55,030 nt of DNA from Paenibacillus popilliae ATCC 14706 (GCF_000315235.1 NZ_BALG01000228.1:1-55030); one strand, 5' to 3'. Positions 24,867-35,950 are shown, numbered from the stretch's first letter. The notes: generated by a model from the letters alone, not told the origin. Translations and numbers: made by a program.

Positions 24867-26459
24867 TTGATCGAACAATTTTGGAATATTTGCTTGCTGC
24901 ATAATATCTACACCCGAGATCAGCTCCTTCGTGAAGCATTGCGAGTGATCAGGACGAGGCAAAGTCTGGAGCGAGGTGCGGCAGCGCCTCTTCAATTAGA
25001 AAGAGAACCGGAGAAGCTGTTCCAATGGATGAAGGAGCATGTTGAAGTGCAACCGTTCGGACATTTTCCCGGTGATCGGGATTTATTCTATAAACTGTAT
25101 CATGCCGGCAAGACGTTGGATCTGCTTGAGTATGCGCTTCAAACCTTACAGCAGGATCGAATAACCGGGACTGTCATCGTGCCTACGAGTATGATGACAA
25201 TGTTCATTGAACGATGTGAACAGAAGAATGACAAGTACGTCCTTATCGCGGAAGCGGAGAAATATATACGCGGAATAGGGGAGACACAGTGTTATAAGAA
25301 GGCATCTTATCAGATAACATTATTGACCGAAAGTTATATATTGGCGCAAGTATTTCGAACCTACTTTGCACCTTATCCCAACGTATCGGTCATGCAAGGT
25401 ACGATCTATCAGCCCTTGCCATTAGAAGAGAAGTACGATGCGATATTGGCGATCCCGCATTTCGGTATGAAAATAGGTGAGCAAGAGAGCACAATGGTTC
25501 GCGATGCGGAAGGTGTGGCGGTTCATCACTTGCTTCCGTTGCTGCAAGATAACGGGACGCTAAGCGTAACACTGCCCGCGCGAATGATGTTCCAAGCGGG
25601 GGAATATGCGGACTGGCGCAAGCAGGTTCACAAGGCGGCACCTGTCCAAGCCATAGCGGCGTTGCCGGATGGACTCCTCCGTCCCTACACTTCTGTTCGC
25701 TTGTATCAAGTGATCGCAGGGACTAGGCCGCCAGAAGAAGTGAAGCTGGTGCGAATGCACGCTAAGGGAACGGGGCTTGTCATCGGGCAGGAAGCGGAGA
25801 TGTCTACCGATCATTTCGCAGCTTTGTCCGATTGGCGAATTGACCTGCTGCTGGATCACAATCAGGGTGCGTTGCGCGCATTTCGCGAAGCCCAAGTGCC
25901 GAAAGTGAAAATAAGCGAGATTGCAGAAATATTTCGTGGCAAGTCGATTATGAAGAATGACTTGAGGCCGGGCAAGATTAAAGTACTCAATATATCCAAC
26001 ATTGAGGATGGCGAAGTGATGCTCGGGCAACTTGACACGATGGATGAAGAAGAACGGAAAGTGAAGCGGTACGAGATTGTCCCTGGTGATCTGGTGATAA
26101 CGTGTAGGGGAACCGTGACGAAGCTGGCTGTGTTTCCACCGTGTGATTCCATCGTGATTGCTTCTGCGAATATAATCGTCATTCGGTTTAGGGCGACGGT
26201 ACGAAGTCATTTTGCCAAAATATTTTTGGAAAGTCCAACGGGTAGGGCTCTTCTCCAGAGCTATCAGCGGGGAACAACAGTCATGAACTTCAATCCGGCC
26301 GATGTAGGCGAGATTGAACTGCCGCTTCGTTCGGAAGCAGAGCAGGACGAGCTGATTCATCGCTATATTCAGGAGAAAGAACGATACTTGGCTGCCATAC
26401 AACAGGCTACGGTGAGATGGGAACAAGTGAAGAATAACCTATACAGCAAGATTTTATAG
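24867..26459 (+). CDS. Degenerate N6-adenine methyltransferase fused to a single HsdS-like recognition domain
   Basis: The 530-aa protein has two parts. Residues about 100-310 follow the order of a type I HsdM catalytic domain: IVPTSMMTMFIERC where HsdM has its Y-T-P segment, VLIAEAEKYIRGIGE in place of the AdoMet loop, and EKYDAILAIPHFG in place of D-x-I-x-x-NPPF. Both key motifs are therefore lost and methyl transfer is unlikely. Residues about 340-530 resemble one target-recognition domain of HsdS (KISEIAEIFRGKSIMK, PGDLVITCRGTVTK, FNPADVGEIELPL) plus a C-terminal helix. It precedes hsdM, separated by an inserted cassette. It might act as an alternative specificity or regulatory subunit. 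Confidence 0.75.
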   Translation: MIEQFWNICLLHNIYTRDQLLREALRVIRTRQSLERGAAAPLQLEREPEKLFQWMKEHVEVQPFGHFPGDRDLFYKLYHAGKTLDLLEYALQTLQQDRITGTVIVPTSMMTMFIERCEQKNDKYVLIAEAEKYIRGIGETQCYKKASYQITLLTESYILAQVFRTYFAPYPNVSVMQGTIYQPLPLEEKYDAILAIPHFGMKIGEQESTMVRDAEGVAVHHLLPLLQDNGTLSVTLPARMMFQAGEYADWRKQVHKAAPVQAIAALPDGLLRPYTSVRLYQVIAGTRPPEEVKLVRMHAKGTGLVIGQEAEMSTDHFAALSDWRIDLLLDHNQGALRAFREAQVPKVKISEIAEIFRGKSIMKNDLRPGKIKVLNISNIEDGEVMLGQLDTMDEEERKVKRYEIVPGDLVITCRGTVTKLAVFPPCDSIVIASANIIVIRFRATVRSHFAKIFLESPTGRALLQSYQRGTTVMNFNPADVGEIELPLRSEAEQDELIHRYIQEKERYLAAIQQATVRWEQVKNNLYSKIL

Positions 26460-26474
26460 GGGATGACAACATTA
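26429..26474 (+). repeat. Left copy of 46-48 bp direct repeat flanking the GyrI/DUF1905 cassette
   Basis: It runs from GAAGAATAACCTATACAGC to GGGATGACAACATTA and covers the last codons of the 530-aa gene (KNNLYSKIL, stop) plus a ribosome-site-like GGGG. The right copy at 27722-27769 is roughly 80-85% identical. Confidence 0.75.
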
Positions 26475-26703
26475 CCGTCTTGGGTTAAAAGACATCATCG
26501 CTTCTGATGACAGCATCAATTTTGACACACAAGTTAAAAGAGTTCATTTGTCAACTACGATTATCGGCTCGCTATAATTGGTGATTTTTCGGGATATACG
26601 AGCAAGCCGCTCCACGATTATATATGTACGAGTGCAACAATGGAGGGCATTTGTATTTCGTGAACGAGGTAAGCGAAGCATTGAAAAAACTGGGGGGTCC
26701 AAA

Positions 26704-27330
26704 ATGATTGACTTTAAAAAGGATTTCAAAGCCCTGTATCAACCCAAATCCACGCCGTCAGTTATTGACGTGCCTGAGATGACTTTCATTGCCATTGACG
26801 GTAAAGGCGACCCAAATACGAGCGCAGATTATGCCGACGCCGTTGAGTCGCTGTATGGATTGTCCTACGCTATCAAAATGGGTAATAAGTCGATTTTGGA
26901 ATACGTCGTCCCTCCGTTAGAAGGCTTTTGGAGCGTTGCCGATGACTTCAAAGGTGGCGGGGCGGTTATAACCGATAAGAATAAGTTCGTATGGACGATG
27001 TCGATTCGTCAGCCGGATTTTGTTACTGCGGAGGTATTTGAAGCCGCCAAGTCCTCGCTCGCAAAGAAAAAGCCGAACCTCGACATATCGAAAGCGCGGC
27101 TTGAAAAACGAACCGAAGGGTTGTGCGTGCAGGTCATGCACATTGGCTCATATGACGATGAGCCCGCGACAATCACTGCGATGGAGCAGTATGCCGCCGA
27201 AAATGGCTATGCAATAGACATTAACGAAGTTAGCCGTCATCATGAGATTTATCTCTCCGACCCGCGCAAGGTCGCGCCGGAGAAGCTGAAAACGGTAATA
27301 CGGCATCCTATCAGGAAAGTAAGTGTATGA
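26704..27330 (+). CDS. GyrI-like small-molecule-binding domain protein
   Basis: The 208-aa protein matches the standalone GyrI-like family. It opens MIDFKKDFKALYQPKSTPSV, has VPEMTFIAIDGKGDPNTS, EGFWSVADDFKGGG, the RQPDFVTAEVF helix and CVQVMHIGSYDDEPATIT, and ends EIYLSDPRKVAPEKLKTVIR. GyrI-type folds bind or hydrolyse small molecules. The start at 26704 is preceded by GGGGGG. It forms a pair with the DUF1905 gene 39 bp downstream, and both lie within a cassette between the repeats. Confidence 0.85.
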   Translation: MIDFKKDFKALYQPKSTPSVIDVPEMTFIAIDGKGDPNTSADYADAVESLYGLSYAIKMGNKSILEYVVPPLEGFWSVADDFKGGGAVITDKNKFVWTMSIRQPDFVTAEVFEAAKSSLAKKKPNLDISKARLEKRTEGLCVQVMHIGSYDDEPATITAMEQYAAENGYAIDINEVSRHHEIYLSDPRKVAPEKLKTVIRHPIRKVSV

Positions 27331-27369
27331 AAAGCGCAACGACTATATCGGAATGAGGTACAATGCGAA

Positions 27370-27687
27370 ATGAACGAAAAAATCTACGAATACGACGCGG
27401 CAATCCAGCCCGCCGACAATGGCGGCGCTTATGTCCCGTTTCCATACGATGTTCGTGAGGAATTCGGCAAGGGCAGAGTAAAAGTTCACGCGACATTTGA
27501 TGGTGAGCCTTATGACGGGAGCATCGTCAATATGGGTGTGAAAAACGCCGACGGCTCGGTGTGTTATGTCATCGGTGTTCTTAAGGATATACGCGCGAAG
27601 ATTGGCAAACAGCCGGGCGACAGCATACACGTTACGATTAGAGAGATGAACAGTCAATCTCAAGGAAAAAGACCGCCATGTCGATAG
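27370..27687 (+). CDS. DUF1905-domain protein
   Basis: The 105-aa protein has the DUF1905 layout: an opening strand with AAIQPADNGGAYVPFPYDVR, then EEFGKGRVKVHATFDGEPY and GVLKDIRAKIGKQPGDSI. This small beta-barrel domain is often found with YdeI-type or GyrI-type partners. Function unknown. The last ~10 residues (SQSQGKRPPCR) look like read-through into the repeat junction, so the C-terminus may be altered by the insertion event. Confidence 0.8.
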   Translation: MNEKIYEYDAAIQPADNGGAYVPFPYDVREEFGKGRVKVHATFDGEPYDGSIVNMGVKNADGSVCYVIGVLKDIRAKIGKQPGDSIHVTIREMNSQSQGKRPPCR

Positions 27688-27721
27688 TTCTTTACCACTA
27701 CACCTGTAAATTTCTTCTAGC

Positions 27722-27769
27722 GAAGAACAATCTATACAGCGAGATATTCTAAGGGGGATGACAACATTA
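27722..27769 (+). repeat. Right copy of 46-48 bp direct repeat
   Basis: It begins GAAGAACAATCTATACAGC and ends GGGATGACAACATTA at the first base of the hsdM ATG. In frame it encodes KNNLYSEIF and a stop, i.e. the tail of another allele of the 530-aa gene. The copy keeps the native junction with hsdM, which suggests that the cassette and an allelic tail entered together. Confidence 0.75.
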
Positions 27770-29292
27770 TGGCTACAGCTAATCTCGGGTTTGAAGAGAA
27801 GCTATGGAGTATGGCGGATAAATTGCGCGGAAGCATGGATGCCGCAGAATATAAGCATGTTGTATTGGGGCTGCTATTTCTCAAGTATGTATCGGATGCA
27901 TTTGAAGAGAGGTATGAAGCATTGAAGACTATGCCTTATGCCGTTCTGGAAGACCGGGATGAATATTTGGCTGACCATATATTCTGGGTACCTAAGGATG
28001 CGAGATGGAAAAATATTAAGGATAACGCCAAAAAACCGGAAATTGGACAGATCATCGACCAAGCGATGATGGACATCGAACGGGAGAACCCTTCGCTGAA
28101 AGGGGTATTGCCGAAGGACTACGCTAGACCTGCGCTAGACAAGTCTCGCTTGGGCGAGGTCATAGACTTGTTCTCCTTCAAGGTGGGGGATGAAGAGAGC
28201 CGTTCCCAGGACGTGCTGGGGAGGGTGTATGAATATTTCCTCAGCAAGTTCGCAAGCGCGGAAGGGAAGAATGGAGGGGAGTTCTATACGCCTTCCAGTG
28301 TCGTGCAGATGCTCGTTGCGATGATCGAACCGTATAAAGGCCGGGTGTATGACCCATGCTGCGGGTCGGGCGGTATGTTCGTACAAAGCGGGAAGTTTGT
28401 CGAAGAGCACCACGGGAAGCGTGGAGATATTGCGGTATACGGTCAAGAATCGAATCCAACGACATGGCGTCTTTGTAAAATGAACTTGGCGATTCGCGGC
28501 ATTGACAGCAAATTGGGGGAGAGCCATGCGGATACGTTCCATAATGATCTTCACAAGGGCTTGAAGGCCGATTATATTCTTGCTAATCCACCGTTTAATA
28601 TTAGTGATTGGGGCGGCGATCGACTGACGGAAGATGTGCGTTGGGCCTTTGGCGTTCCGCCTGCGGGAAATGCGAACTATGCATGGATTCAGCATATGGT
28701 GAACAAGCTGGCCCCAAGCGGTGTAGCTGGCTTCGTTCTAGCGAATGGTTCGATGTCCACCAGCACGACGGCGGAGCTGGAGATTCGCAGCAAGCTGGTG
28801 AACGCCGATCTTGTGGACTGTGTTGTGACATTGCCGGGGCAGTTGTTCTATTCCACGCAAATTCCGGTATGTCTCTGGTTCCTAGCAAAGAACAAAACTC
28901 CGCGCGGATGGCGCGACCGCAGAGGAGAAATTCTGTTCATTGATGCTCGGAAACTGGGGCATATGGTGGATCGCACGCATCGCGAACTGAGCACGGAAGA
29001 TATACAGAAGGTGGCCGATACGTACCATGCGTGGCGTGGACAAGCGGAAGCGGGGACGTACGAAGATGTAAAAGGCTTCTGCAAGGCGGCGAAGCTTGCG
29101 GAAGTGCAGGAGCATGAATATATTTTGACGCCGGGCCGTTATGTCGGCATTGAAGATGTGGCAGAAGATAGCGAGCCGTTCGGGGATAAGATGGCGCGTC
29201 TGACGTCGGAGTTGGCGGAGCAATTCGCAAAGTCGCGGCAGTTGGAAGACGAGATTCGCAAGCAGCTTGGGGGGATCGGGTTTGAGTTTTAA
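27769..29292 (+). CDS. hsdM: Type I restriction-modification methyltransferase, HsdM
   Basis: The 507-aa protein has an N-terminal HsdM_N helical domain ([20 protein letters not shown]) and an N6-adenine methylase domain with AdoMet motif [10 protein letters not shown] (Asp195) and catalytic NPPF (Asn273). The segment [15 protein letters not shown] precedes them, and the C-terminal helical tail contacts HsdS. It methylates adenine in the host's recognition site. The catalytic motifs are intact, unlike those of the fusion protein upstream. Its last 26 bp overlap hsdS. Confidence 0.96.
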   Translation: MATANLGFEEKLWSMADKLRGSMDAAEYKHVVLGLLFLKYVSDAFEERYEALKTMPYAVLEDRDEYLADHIFWVPKDARWKNIKDNAKKPEIGQIIDQAMMDIERENPSLKGVLPKDYARPALDKSRLGEVIDLFSFKVGDEESRSQDVLGRVYEYFLSKFASAEGKNGGEFYTPSSVVQMLVAMIEPYKGRVYDPCCGSGGMFVQSGKFVEEHHGKRGDIAVYGQESNPTTWRLCKMNLAIRGIDSKLGESHADTFHNDLHKGLKADYILANPPFNISDWGGDRLTEDVRWAFGVPPAGNANYAWIQHMVNKLAPSGVAGFVLANGSMSTSTTAELEIRSKLVNADLVDCVVTLPGQLFYSTQIPVCLWFLAKNKTPRGWRDRRGEILFIDARKLGHMVDRTHRELSTEDIQKVADTYHAWRGQAEAGTYEDVKGFCKAAKLAEVQEHEYILTPGRYVGIEDVAEDSEPFGDKMARLTSELAEQFAKSRQLEDEIRKQLGGIGFEF

Positions 29293-30565
29293 TGAAGGAA
29301 TCCCAAGAGTTTGGGATGTTAAGCCATTTGAACAGTTGTTTGCAGAACCTACTCGAAATGGTTTGACAAGACCTAAGCGGGTTCGTGGAGACGGAATAAA
29401 AATGGTCAATATGGGCGAGATATTTGCCTACGATAGAATATTTAAACAAGATATGGACAGGGTTCCCGTTTCTGAAAAAGAATACGATAAATATATTCTT
29501 AAAAAAGGCGATCTGCTTTTTGCAAGACAGTCGCTGACACTAAAAGGTGCGGGGAAATGTTCAATTGTAATGACGGACGAGGAAATGACATTTGAATCTC
29601 ATTTGATAAGAGCACGGTTACAAAAAGAAATAGCTGATCCAATGTTTTATTACTACCTATTTAAATCAAAAATAGGAAAAGAGCTTATTTCTTTGATTGT
29701 TGAACAAGTCGCAGCTGCAGGTATAAGAGGTAGTGATTTAGTAAAATTAAAGGTGCCCGTTCCTGTGATCCTGGAACAAAGGAAAATATCAGAAGTATTT
29801 TCCAAAATAGATGACAAAATCGAACTCAACAACGCCATCAACAAAAACCTTGAAGAAATGGCCCAAGCTCTGTTTAAACGTTGGTTTGTAGATTTTGAAT
29901 TTCCTAATGAAAATGGAGAGCCTTATAAGTCCAGTGGCGGTGAGTTTGAAGAGAGTGAGTTGGGATTGATACCGAAGGGGTGGAGGGTACGTCCTTTAAT
30001 TGAAATCTTAGAAGTTAATCCCAAAAGAACTTTAAAAAAAGGTGTCAATGCTCCGTACGTAGAGATGAAAAGTATAACGAATTACTATGCAAGAGTCACC
30101 GAACAATATAACAGGGAGTTTAAATCTGGGACAAAGTTTATGAATGGTGATGTCCTCTTAGCTAGGATTACTCCTTGTTTAGAGAATGGAAAGACGGCCT
30201 ATGTTGATTTTTTGGAAGAAAATCAAGTTGGCTGGGGATCAACTGAATACATTATTTTGAGAAGCCATCAAGGTATTCCCCATTTATTTGCTTATTTTCT
30301 TGCAAGATCGGATGAGTTTAGATTGTATGCTATTAATAACATGACAGGTACTTCCGGACGCCAACGCGTTCCTGAAGCAAGCGTTAGTAGTTATCCAGTA
30401 GCTATTCCTGATACATTTGAATTGTTTAGGAAATTTGGGAATACAGTTCACCCTGGATTTGAACTCATGAAAAAAAATGATTTGGAAACGCATAGCTTAA
30501 ATCTTATAAGAGACACCCTCCTCCCCAAACTCATGTCGGGAGAGATCCGCGTAGATCAGGCCTAA
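29267..30565 (+). CDS. hsdS: Type I restriction-modification specificity subunit, HsdS
   Basis: The 432-aa subunit has two target-recognition domains of different origin, at about residues 1-170 ([19 protein letters not shown]) and 230-400 ([36 protein letters not shown]). Two conserved helices separate and follow them ([37 protein letters not shown]). A TTG start inside hsdM is likely (29267 or 29282). The recognition domains are clearly more AT-rich than hsdM and hsdR, as expected for swapped specificity modules. Confidence 0.93.
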   Translation: MGGSGLSFNEGIPRVWDVKPFEQLFAEPTRNGLTRPKRVRGDGIKMVNMGEIFAYDRIFKQDMDRVPVSEKEYDKYILKKGDLLFARQSLTLKGAGKCSIVMTDEEMTFESHLIRARLQKEIADPMFYYYLFKSKIGKELISLIVEQVAAAGIRGSDLVKLKVPVPVILEQRKISEVFSKIDDKIELNNAINKNLEEMAQALFKRWFVDFEFPNENGEPYKSSGGEFEESELGLIPKGWRVRPLIEILEVNPKRTLKKGVNAPYVEMKSITNYYARVTEQYNREFKSGTKFMNGDVLLARITPCLENGKTAYVDFLEENQVGWGSTEYIILRSHQGIPHLFAYFLARSDEFRLYAINNMTGTSGRQRVPEASVSSYPVAIPDTFELFRKFGNTVHPGFELMKKNDLETHSLNLIRDTLLPKLMSGEIRVDQA

Positions 30566-30587
30566 TAAACTATAGGAGGTTAAAGGC

Positions 30588-33500
30588 ATGGCGCAATATA
30601 CGGTTTCCTATGTAGAGAGCGATCTCGAGCAAGCCGCGCTAGAATGGTTTGAAGAACTGAACTACGACAAGGCCTATGGTCCGGATATTTCCCCGGAAGG
30701 CGAATATCCGGAACGACAATACTATCAGGATGTTATCTTGGAAGATCGGCTTCGCGATGCACTTATTCACATAAACAAGCAGGTACCGCGAGAAGCCATA
30801 GAGGAAGCGGTGCGGATCATTACGATTCCGCGCAGCCCAAGTCTGTTAATCAACAATCGAGCATTTCAGAAGATGATAACCGATGGCATTGATGTGCCCT
30901 ATCGCAATGCCGACGGAGATTACTTGACGGCGAAGGTCTGGATCTTCGATTCGCATCCTGATCGAATCCATAATAATGACTTTCTCGTGGTCAATCAGTT
31001 CACGGTCATTGAGCAGCAGGCGGAGAAGCGGCCGGACATCGTTGTCTTCGTCAACGGATTGCCGCTTGCCGTCATCGAGTTGAAGAGCGCCTCCCATGAA
31101 GAAGTCGGGATCAGCGACGCTTACAATCAAGTGCAGACATACAAACAGACGATTCCGTCGTTATTTACCTATAACTCATTTATGGTCATAAGCGATGGAG
31201 TCAATGCCAGAGTGGGCACGCTAACAGCAGATGAGGAGCGGTTCATGATGTGGCGAACGATCGACGGTGAGGATGTCGCCGCGGCCACCATTCCGCAGCT
31301 TGAAGTATTAATTAAGGGGATGTTCGAGAAGCAGCGGCTGCTCGATATGATGAAGCACTTCGTCTTGTTCCAGACCGATGGCCAGCATATTTATAAAATA
31401 GTGGCGGGATATCATCAGTTCCATGCCACCAATAAAGCAATCGCCAGCACAGAGCGAGCGACGCTGCAAGAAGGGGATCGCAAGATCGGGGTCATCTGGC
31501 ATACGCAAGGATCCGGCAAGAGCTTATCTATGGTCTTCTATGCAGGTAAACTCGTACTGGCGTTGGACAATCCTACCATCGTTGTGGTAACGGATCGGAA
31601 CGACTTGGATGATCAGCTCTTTGCTACGTTCAGCAAGTCGAAGGAACTGCTCAGGCAGACCCCGCAGCAGGCCAACGATCGGGCGCAGCTGCGAGAGTTG
31701 TTGTCGGTAGAGTCCGGGGGCATCATTTTCACGACGGTACATAAATTCACCCCGGAAGAAGGCGAAGCAGCGTATCCTGTCTTGACCGATCGCCGGAATG
31801 TCATCGTCATCGCGGATGAAGCGCATCGCAGTCAATATGGCTTCCATGCCGAGATGGTAGGCAAAGATGCCGAAGCAGCTATTAAATACGGTTATGCGAA
31901 ATATATGCGCGATGCGCTGCCAAATGCATCTTATATCGGATATACGGGAACGCCGGTTGAACTCGCAGACAAAAATACGCCAGCCGTATTTGGCGATTAT
32001 ATCGATGTGTACGATATGACGCGTGCCGTCGAAGATGGGACGACGGTTAAAATTTACTATGAAAGCCGTATTGCTCGCCTGGAGCTATCCGATGAAGAGC
32101 GTCCGCGGATCGATAATGACTATGAGGAAATTACGGAATATCAAGAATTCAGCCAGCAAGAAAAGCTGAAGTCGAAGTGGGCGCGACTCGAAGCATTAGC
32201 AGGAGCAGAGAAACGCATTAACCAAATCGCGCAAGATATCGTCACCCACTACGAACAACGGCAGGGGGCGATGGCAGGGAAAGCGATGATCGCCGTTATG
32301 TCCCGGCGCATTGCGATTGATCTGTACAAGGCCATCATTGCGCTCCGTCCGGAATGGCATAGTGATGATGACAATGAAGGCAAGATGAAGATCGTCATGA
32401 CGGGCAGCTCCAGCGATCCGGCGGATTGGCAGCCGTATATCGGGAACAAGCGCCGCCGCGAGCACCTGGCGAAGCGGATGAAAGACGTGAACGATCCTCT
32501 CCAGCTTGTCATCGTCCGTGACATGTGGCTGACCGGCTTCGATGTTCCGAGCATGAGTACGATGTACATCGACAAGCCGATGAAGGGGCACAATCTGATG
32601 CAGGCCATCGCCCGTGTCAATCGCGTATTTGGAAATAAACCGGGCGGACTCATCGTCGATTATATCGGTATTGCCGATAACCTCAAATCGGCATTGCAGC
32701 AATATACCGAACATGATCGCAAAACCGCGGGCATCGATACGGATCGGGCCGTTGATTATATGGTAGAGAGAATTCAATTAATCCGTGAGCTGCTGTATGG
32801 TCACAACTATACGAAATTCGCATCGGAGAAAGCAGCGGAACGGATGCAGGCAATCGTGGGGACAGTCGACTACATCCTTGGTCTAGGCCAAGAGGATAAA
32901 CGTAATTTCCTGAATTGGACGGTGGAGATGGCGCACGCTTTTGCGCTGTGTGCGACAACGGAAGCGGCAGAGCAATTGAATGTGGAGATCAGCTTCTATA
33001 AAGCGGTCAAGTCTGGAATCGTTAAGCTGATTACACCAGAGAATAAGAAAAAGACAACGAGTGAACTGGATGCGCAATTGAATCAGTTGATCTCGAAATC
33101 GATCATTTCGGAAGAAGTCGTGGATATAATGGATGCGGTAGGCTTGCAAAAGCCGAATATCGCGATATTGTCCCATGAGTTTCTGGAGCATGTACGAGGT
33201 CTGAAGCAGAAGAACCTGGCTGTTGAACTTTTGCGGCGCCTGCTTCAAGGCAAGGTGAAGGCGGTGTCCCGTACAAGTGTCGTCCAGTCCCGCATATTCT
33301 CCGCGATGCTGGATGAAGCGATTCGGAAATATAACAATCGTACGATCGAGACGACACAGGTGATCGAAGAGTTGATCCAGATGGCGAAGGAGATGAATGC
33401 CGCCGTCAAGCGCGGAGAAGATCTGGGCCTTATTAAGGAAGAACTTGCTTTCTATGATGCGCTGGCTGCAAATGAGTCTGCGAAGCAGATGATGGGTGAC

Positions 33501-33725
33501 GTTGTCTTGAAGCAGATCGCACATGAGCTGACGCAAGCGATTAAAAGCAATATTAAGGTGGACTGGGAATTGCGCGAGAATGTCCGGGCGCAGATGAGAG
33601 TCATTGTGAAGCATTTGCTGAAAAAATACGGATATCCGCCGGATTTAGCACAAATGGCGATTGATCTCGTAATCGAGCAGGCGGAAGTCATGGGGAAGTC
33701 TGAGTTGGAACAATTCCACTATTGA
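30588..33725 (+). CDS. hsdR: Type I restriction endonuclease subunit, HsdR
   Basis: The 1045-aa subunit has a nuclease domain with PD (149-150) and ELK (Glu164, Lys166), followed by a superfamily 2 DNA translocase. The translocase has Walker A GSGKS (Lys311), DEAH (410-413), YTGTPVE and [11 protein letters not shown] (motif VI), and a long helical C-terminal region ends the protein. It cuts unmodified DNA after translocation in complex with HsdM and HsdS. An excellent AGGAGG lies upstream, 22 bp after hsdS. All catalytic residues are present. Confidence 0.96.
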   Translation: MAQYTVSYVESDLEQAALEWFEELNYDKAYGPDISPEGEYPERQYYQDVILEDRLRDALIHINKQVPREAIEEAVRIITIPRSPSLLINNRAFQKMITDGIDVPYRNADGDYLTAKVWIFDSHPDRIHNNDFLVVNQFTVIEQQAEKRPDIVVFVNGLPLAVIELKSASHEEVGISDAYNQVQTYKQTIPSLFTYNSFMVISDGVNARVGTLTADEERFMMWRTIDGEDVAAATIPQLEVLIKGMFEKQRLLDMMKHFVLFQTDGQHIYKIVAGYHQFHATNKAIASTERATLQEGDRKIGVIWHTQGSGKSLSMVFYAGKLVLALDNPTIVVVTDRNDLDDQLFATFSKSKELLRQTPQQANDRAQLRELLSVESGGIIFTTVHKFTPEEGEAAYPVLTDRRNVIVIADEAHRSQYGFHAEMVGKDAEAAIKYGYAKYMRDALPNASYIGYTGTPVELADKNTPAVFGDYIDVYDMTRAVEDGTTVKIYYESRIARLELSDEERPRIDNDYEEITEYQEFSQQEKLKSKWARLEALAGAEKRINQIAQDIVTHYEQRQGAMAGKAMIAVMSRRIAIDLYKAIIALRPEWHSDDDNEGKMKIVMTGSSSDPADWQPYIGNKRRREHLAKRMKDVNDPLQLVIVRDMWLTGFDVPSMSTMYIDKPMKGHNLMQAIARVNRVFGNKPGGLIVDYIGIADNLKSALQQYTEHDRKTAGIDTDRAVDYMVERIQLIRELLYGHNYTKFASEKAAERMQAIVGTVDYILGLGQEDKRNFLNWTVEMAHAFALCATTEAAEQLNVEISFYKAVKSGIVKLITPENKKKTTSELDAQLNQLISKSIISEEVVDIMDAVGLQKPNIAILSHEFLEHVRGLKQKNLAVELLRRLLQGKVKAVSRTSVVQSRIFSAMLDEAIRKYNNRTIETTQVIEELIQMAKEMNAAVKRGEDLGLIKEELAFYDALAANESAKQMMGDVVLKQIAHELTQAIKSNIKVDWELRENVRAQMRVIVKHLLKKYGYPPDLAQMAIDLVIEQAEVMGKSELEQFHY

Positions 33726-33797
33726 GATCTTATATTTTAGTTATGAAGATATGCTCATTTAATCAACGTTGTAAGAGAGGAGGATACTCGACTTCTT

Positions 33798-35930
33798 ATG
33801 TCATCCGTATTTTCATTTTTGGGTGAGGTGAACGAGGAGCTCTATGCTGTGGCGGTACAAGCGGAGGCGGATATGTGGAGCAACCCGCGCGCGACCCTGA
33901 CCCAAGGCAGATTATTTAGCGAAGAAATGGCGACGACAGTGTCCAAGCTGGAGAAGGTTGAACCCGTCTATTTCATTAAAGCCAGCGAACGTGTTCAGTT
34001 GTTAGCCCGCAAAGATATTATTGCGGATGAGATGAAGGATAGCTTCGAATGGTTGCGCCGGAACGGGAATACAGCCGCCCATGATGTCAAGCCCGTGCCG
34101 CCGGATCTGGCCTTAACCGCCCATCGGCACATGTTCACGTTGGCCTTATGGTATGTGGAATCCTATGGGCCGCTTGAGATTGAACTTCCGACTTATACGA
34201 TGCCGAACCTGCCTGTGAGCCGCAATGATGAGTCAAATGAACCGAAGCTGGATGTAGGCGAGCAGTTGGAACAGTTATTGAGTGCGCAGTTGGAAGCCAA
34301 AATCTTGCCTACAATTACGGAGCAGTTCAAGCATCTGCATGCAACGATAAGCCAAGTGGCCGGGATGAACGGTGCTGCCTCGACAACCGGAACATCGTCA
34401 CCGGGGACAGAGGCTGCGAACCCTGCGGCCTTCGTTGGGACACCACCGCAGGGAATGAATGCGGTTGTTGCGAACATCGAAGCAGGTATTCCTGCGGGTC
34501 GGTCGTCAGAGCAACCGACAAACAATAGAGAGGGAGAAGAGGTAGAAGTAGGTGACTACCTCTCCAATCAAGGACTGACTGTGGTCGACAAGCGGCCTAA
34601 TGGCGGGGCGCTGTGGGTTGTTGGCGGTTGGGAGCTGAAGGAGGTATTGTTCTCCCTCAAGCCGCAAGGGATCTTTTTCAAGTATGTCAAGAATGGGAGT
34701 CAGTCGACGAAGCGGAAGCCTGCCTGGTTCATGATGGGGAAAGACCCGAGCCGATTGCGCTGGGTCGACATCCCAGATGAAGAGGGGAGCACCGAGGAAG
34801 TAGCGGTTGCGCAGGAAGCCGTTGCGGCGGTTGTAGCATCTGCAGAGCCTGGCCTAACAGAGCATGCGGTAATGTTAGAGGAACTTGCTGGGCAAGGCCA
34901 TTGCACATCATCTATGGCAGGGGGAGAGACCGGAACGCAAGTGCAAGTTAGACCACCGTCTCAAGGAAAATCCATACATACAGATGCGACACAATCTGCT
35001 CGAGACCTAGAGAGCGTCAACGACGAGAAAACGGAGTTGCGGAAGTCTTTCCACAATAAGGAGCTGATCTTTCCGGCGTCAATGATAGACATGGGACTCG
35101 ATGACCTGCCTATGAGCGGCTGTGCCCGTCTGCTGCAATATCTGAAGGATGCGTGCAACGTAACGGCGATTCATGAGCTTCCCGAGGATCTATCGAATCT
35201 GACCGAGAAGATTAGCGGTGTCGGCTCAAAGACAGTGGAGCGTTTCGTCAAGCAATTGGAAGATGCGATTGCGGAAGAGAAACGCCTTATCGGATCGGGA
35301 AAACGAAAAGAACATGCGGTAAGTGCCTACCGCGAGCTCAAGAAGCGATTGGGCCATCGCCCTACCTACATGGAACTGCATCAATTCGGAAAGGCGGATA
35401 GTCAAGCATATCGGCAGTTATTCGATTCCTACTATGCGTTCTTACGGCAAGCAGGCGAGCTCACCAAGGAAGAAGCGGGAACGGCAAGGAGATATGCAGA
35501 TTGGCTACAAGAAGTAGAAAGCACAATGATCCGCAAGAGCTATAAGATGGTACTGTTGCTTGTGATGTTGGAGCGAGGCGTAAGCGATTGGATGAAGCCG
35601 ATTACGGCTGAAGAAGCAGCTCCATTGTTTTATCAATATTATATGAGCGACGCAGACCGCAAACAGATTGATTTCTCGGATAATGAGACGCAAAAGTTAT
35701 GGAACAATCCGGTGGAACGTACGGCCCAACTTATCGCCCGTATGCCGATGACCCATTGGGCGAAGGGGAATCAGTTGATCCGCTTTTCAGATGGTGCTTT
35801 CGACATACGCATTACGACGAAAGAAACGGATCAGACACGATTATATGCGTGGACAAAGGAGATTTGCGAGTATCGGCTGTGCTGGTATTTTGAACGGAAA
35901 GCTGCTGCATTGTCTATAGATTCGGAGTAA
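33798..35930 (+). CDS. Multidomain HEPN-like protein linked to the type I system
   Basis: The 710-aa protein begins with a DUF4145/HEPN-like helical domain with R-N-G-N-T-A-A-H (Arg88 to His95), an R-x6-H pattern like RNase HEPN toxins. After a low-complexity linker there is a module with DKRPNGGALWVVGG at about 265, then a second linker. Next come a helix-hairpin-helix-like segment (SGVGSKTVERFVKQ), a repeat-like helix (AVSAYRELKKRLGHRPTYME), and a C-terminal domain with RKSYKMVLLLVMLERG found at the ends of some helicases. It follows hsdR by 72 bp on the same strand. A role as a guard or accessory effector of the restriction system is inferred, not shown. Confidence 0.6.
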   Translation: MSSVFSFLGEVNEELYAVAVQAEADMWSNPRATLTQGRLFSEEMATTVSKLEKVEPVYFIKASERVQLLARKDIIADEMKDSFEWLRRNGNTAAHDVKPVPPDLALTAHRHMFTLALWYVESYGPLEIELPTYTMPNLPVSRNDESNEPKLDVGEQLEQLLSAQLEAKILPTITEQFKHLHATISQVAGMNGAASTTGTSSPGTEAANPAAFVGTPPQGMNAVVANIEAGIPAGRSSEQPTNNREGEEVEVGDYLSNQGLTVVDKRPNGGALWVVGGWELKEVLFSLKPQGIFFKYVKNGSQSTKRKPAWFMMGKDPSRLRWVDIPDEEGSTEEVAVAQEAVAAVVASAEPGLTEHAVMLEELAGQGHCTSSMAGGETGTQVQVRPPSQGKSIHTDATQSARDLESVNDEKTELRKSFHNKELIFPASMIDMGLDDLPMSGCARLLQYLKDACNVTAIHELPEDLSNLTEKISGVGSKTVERFVKQLEDAIAEEKRLIGSGKRKEHAVSAYRELKKRLGHRPTYMELHQFGKADSQAYRQLFDSYYAFLRQAGELTKEEAGTARRYADWLQEVESTMIRKSYKMVLLLVMLERGVSDWMKPITAEEAAPLFYQYYMSDADRKQIDFSDNETQKLWNNPVERTAQLIARMPMTHWAKGNQLIRFSDGAFDIRITTKETDQTRLYAWTKEICEYRLCWYFERKAAALSIDSE

Positions 35931-35950
35931 GGAAAGGAACCTGTTGTTCA

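Noticed and set aside
25560-26426. A 288-codon minus-strand frame inside the 530-aa gene.
   Set aside because: No ribosome site and no recognisable sequence; the plus-strand frame has domain-level similarity to restriction proteins.
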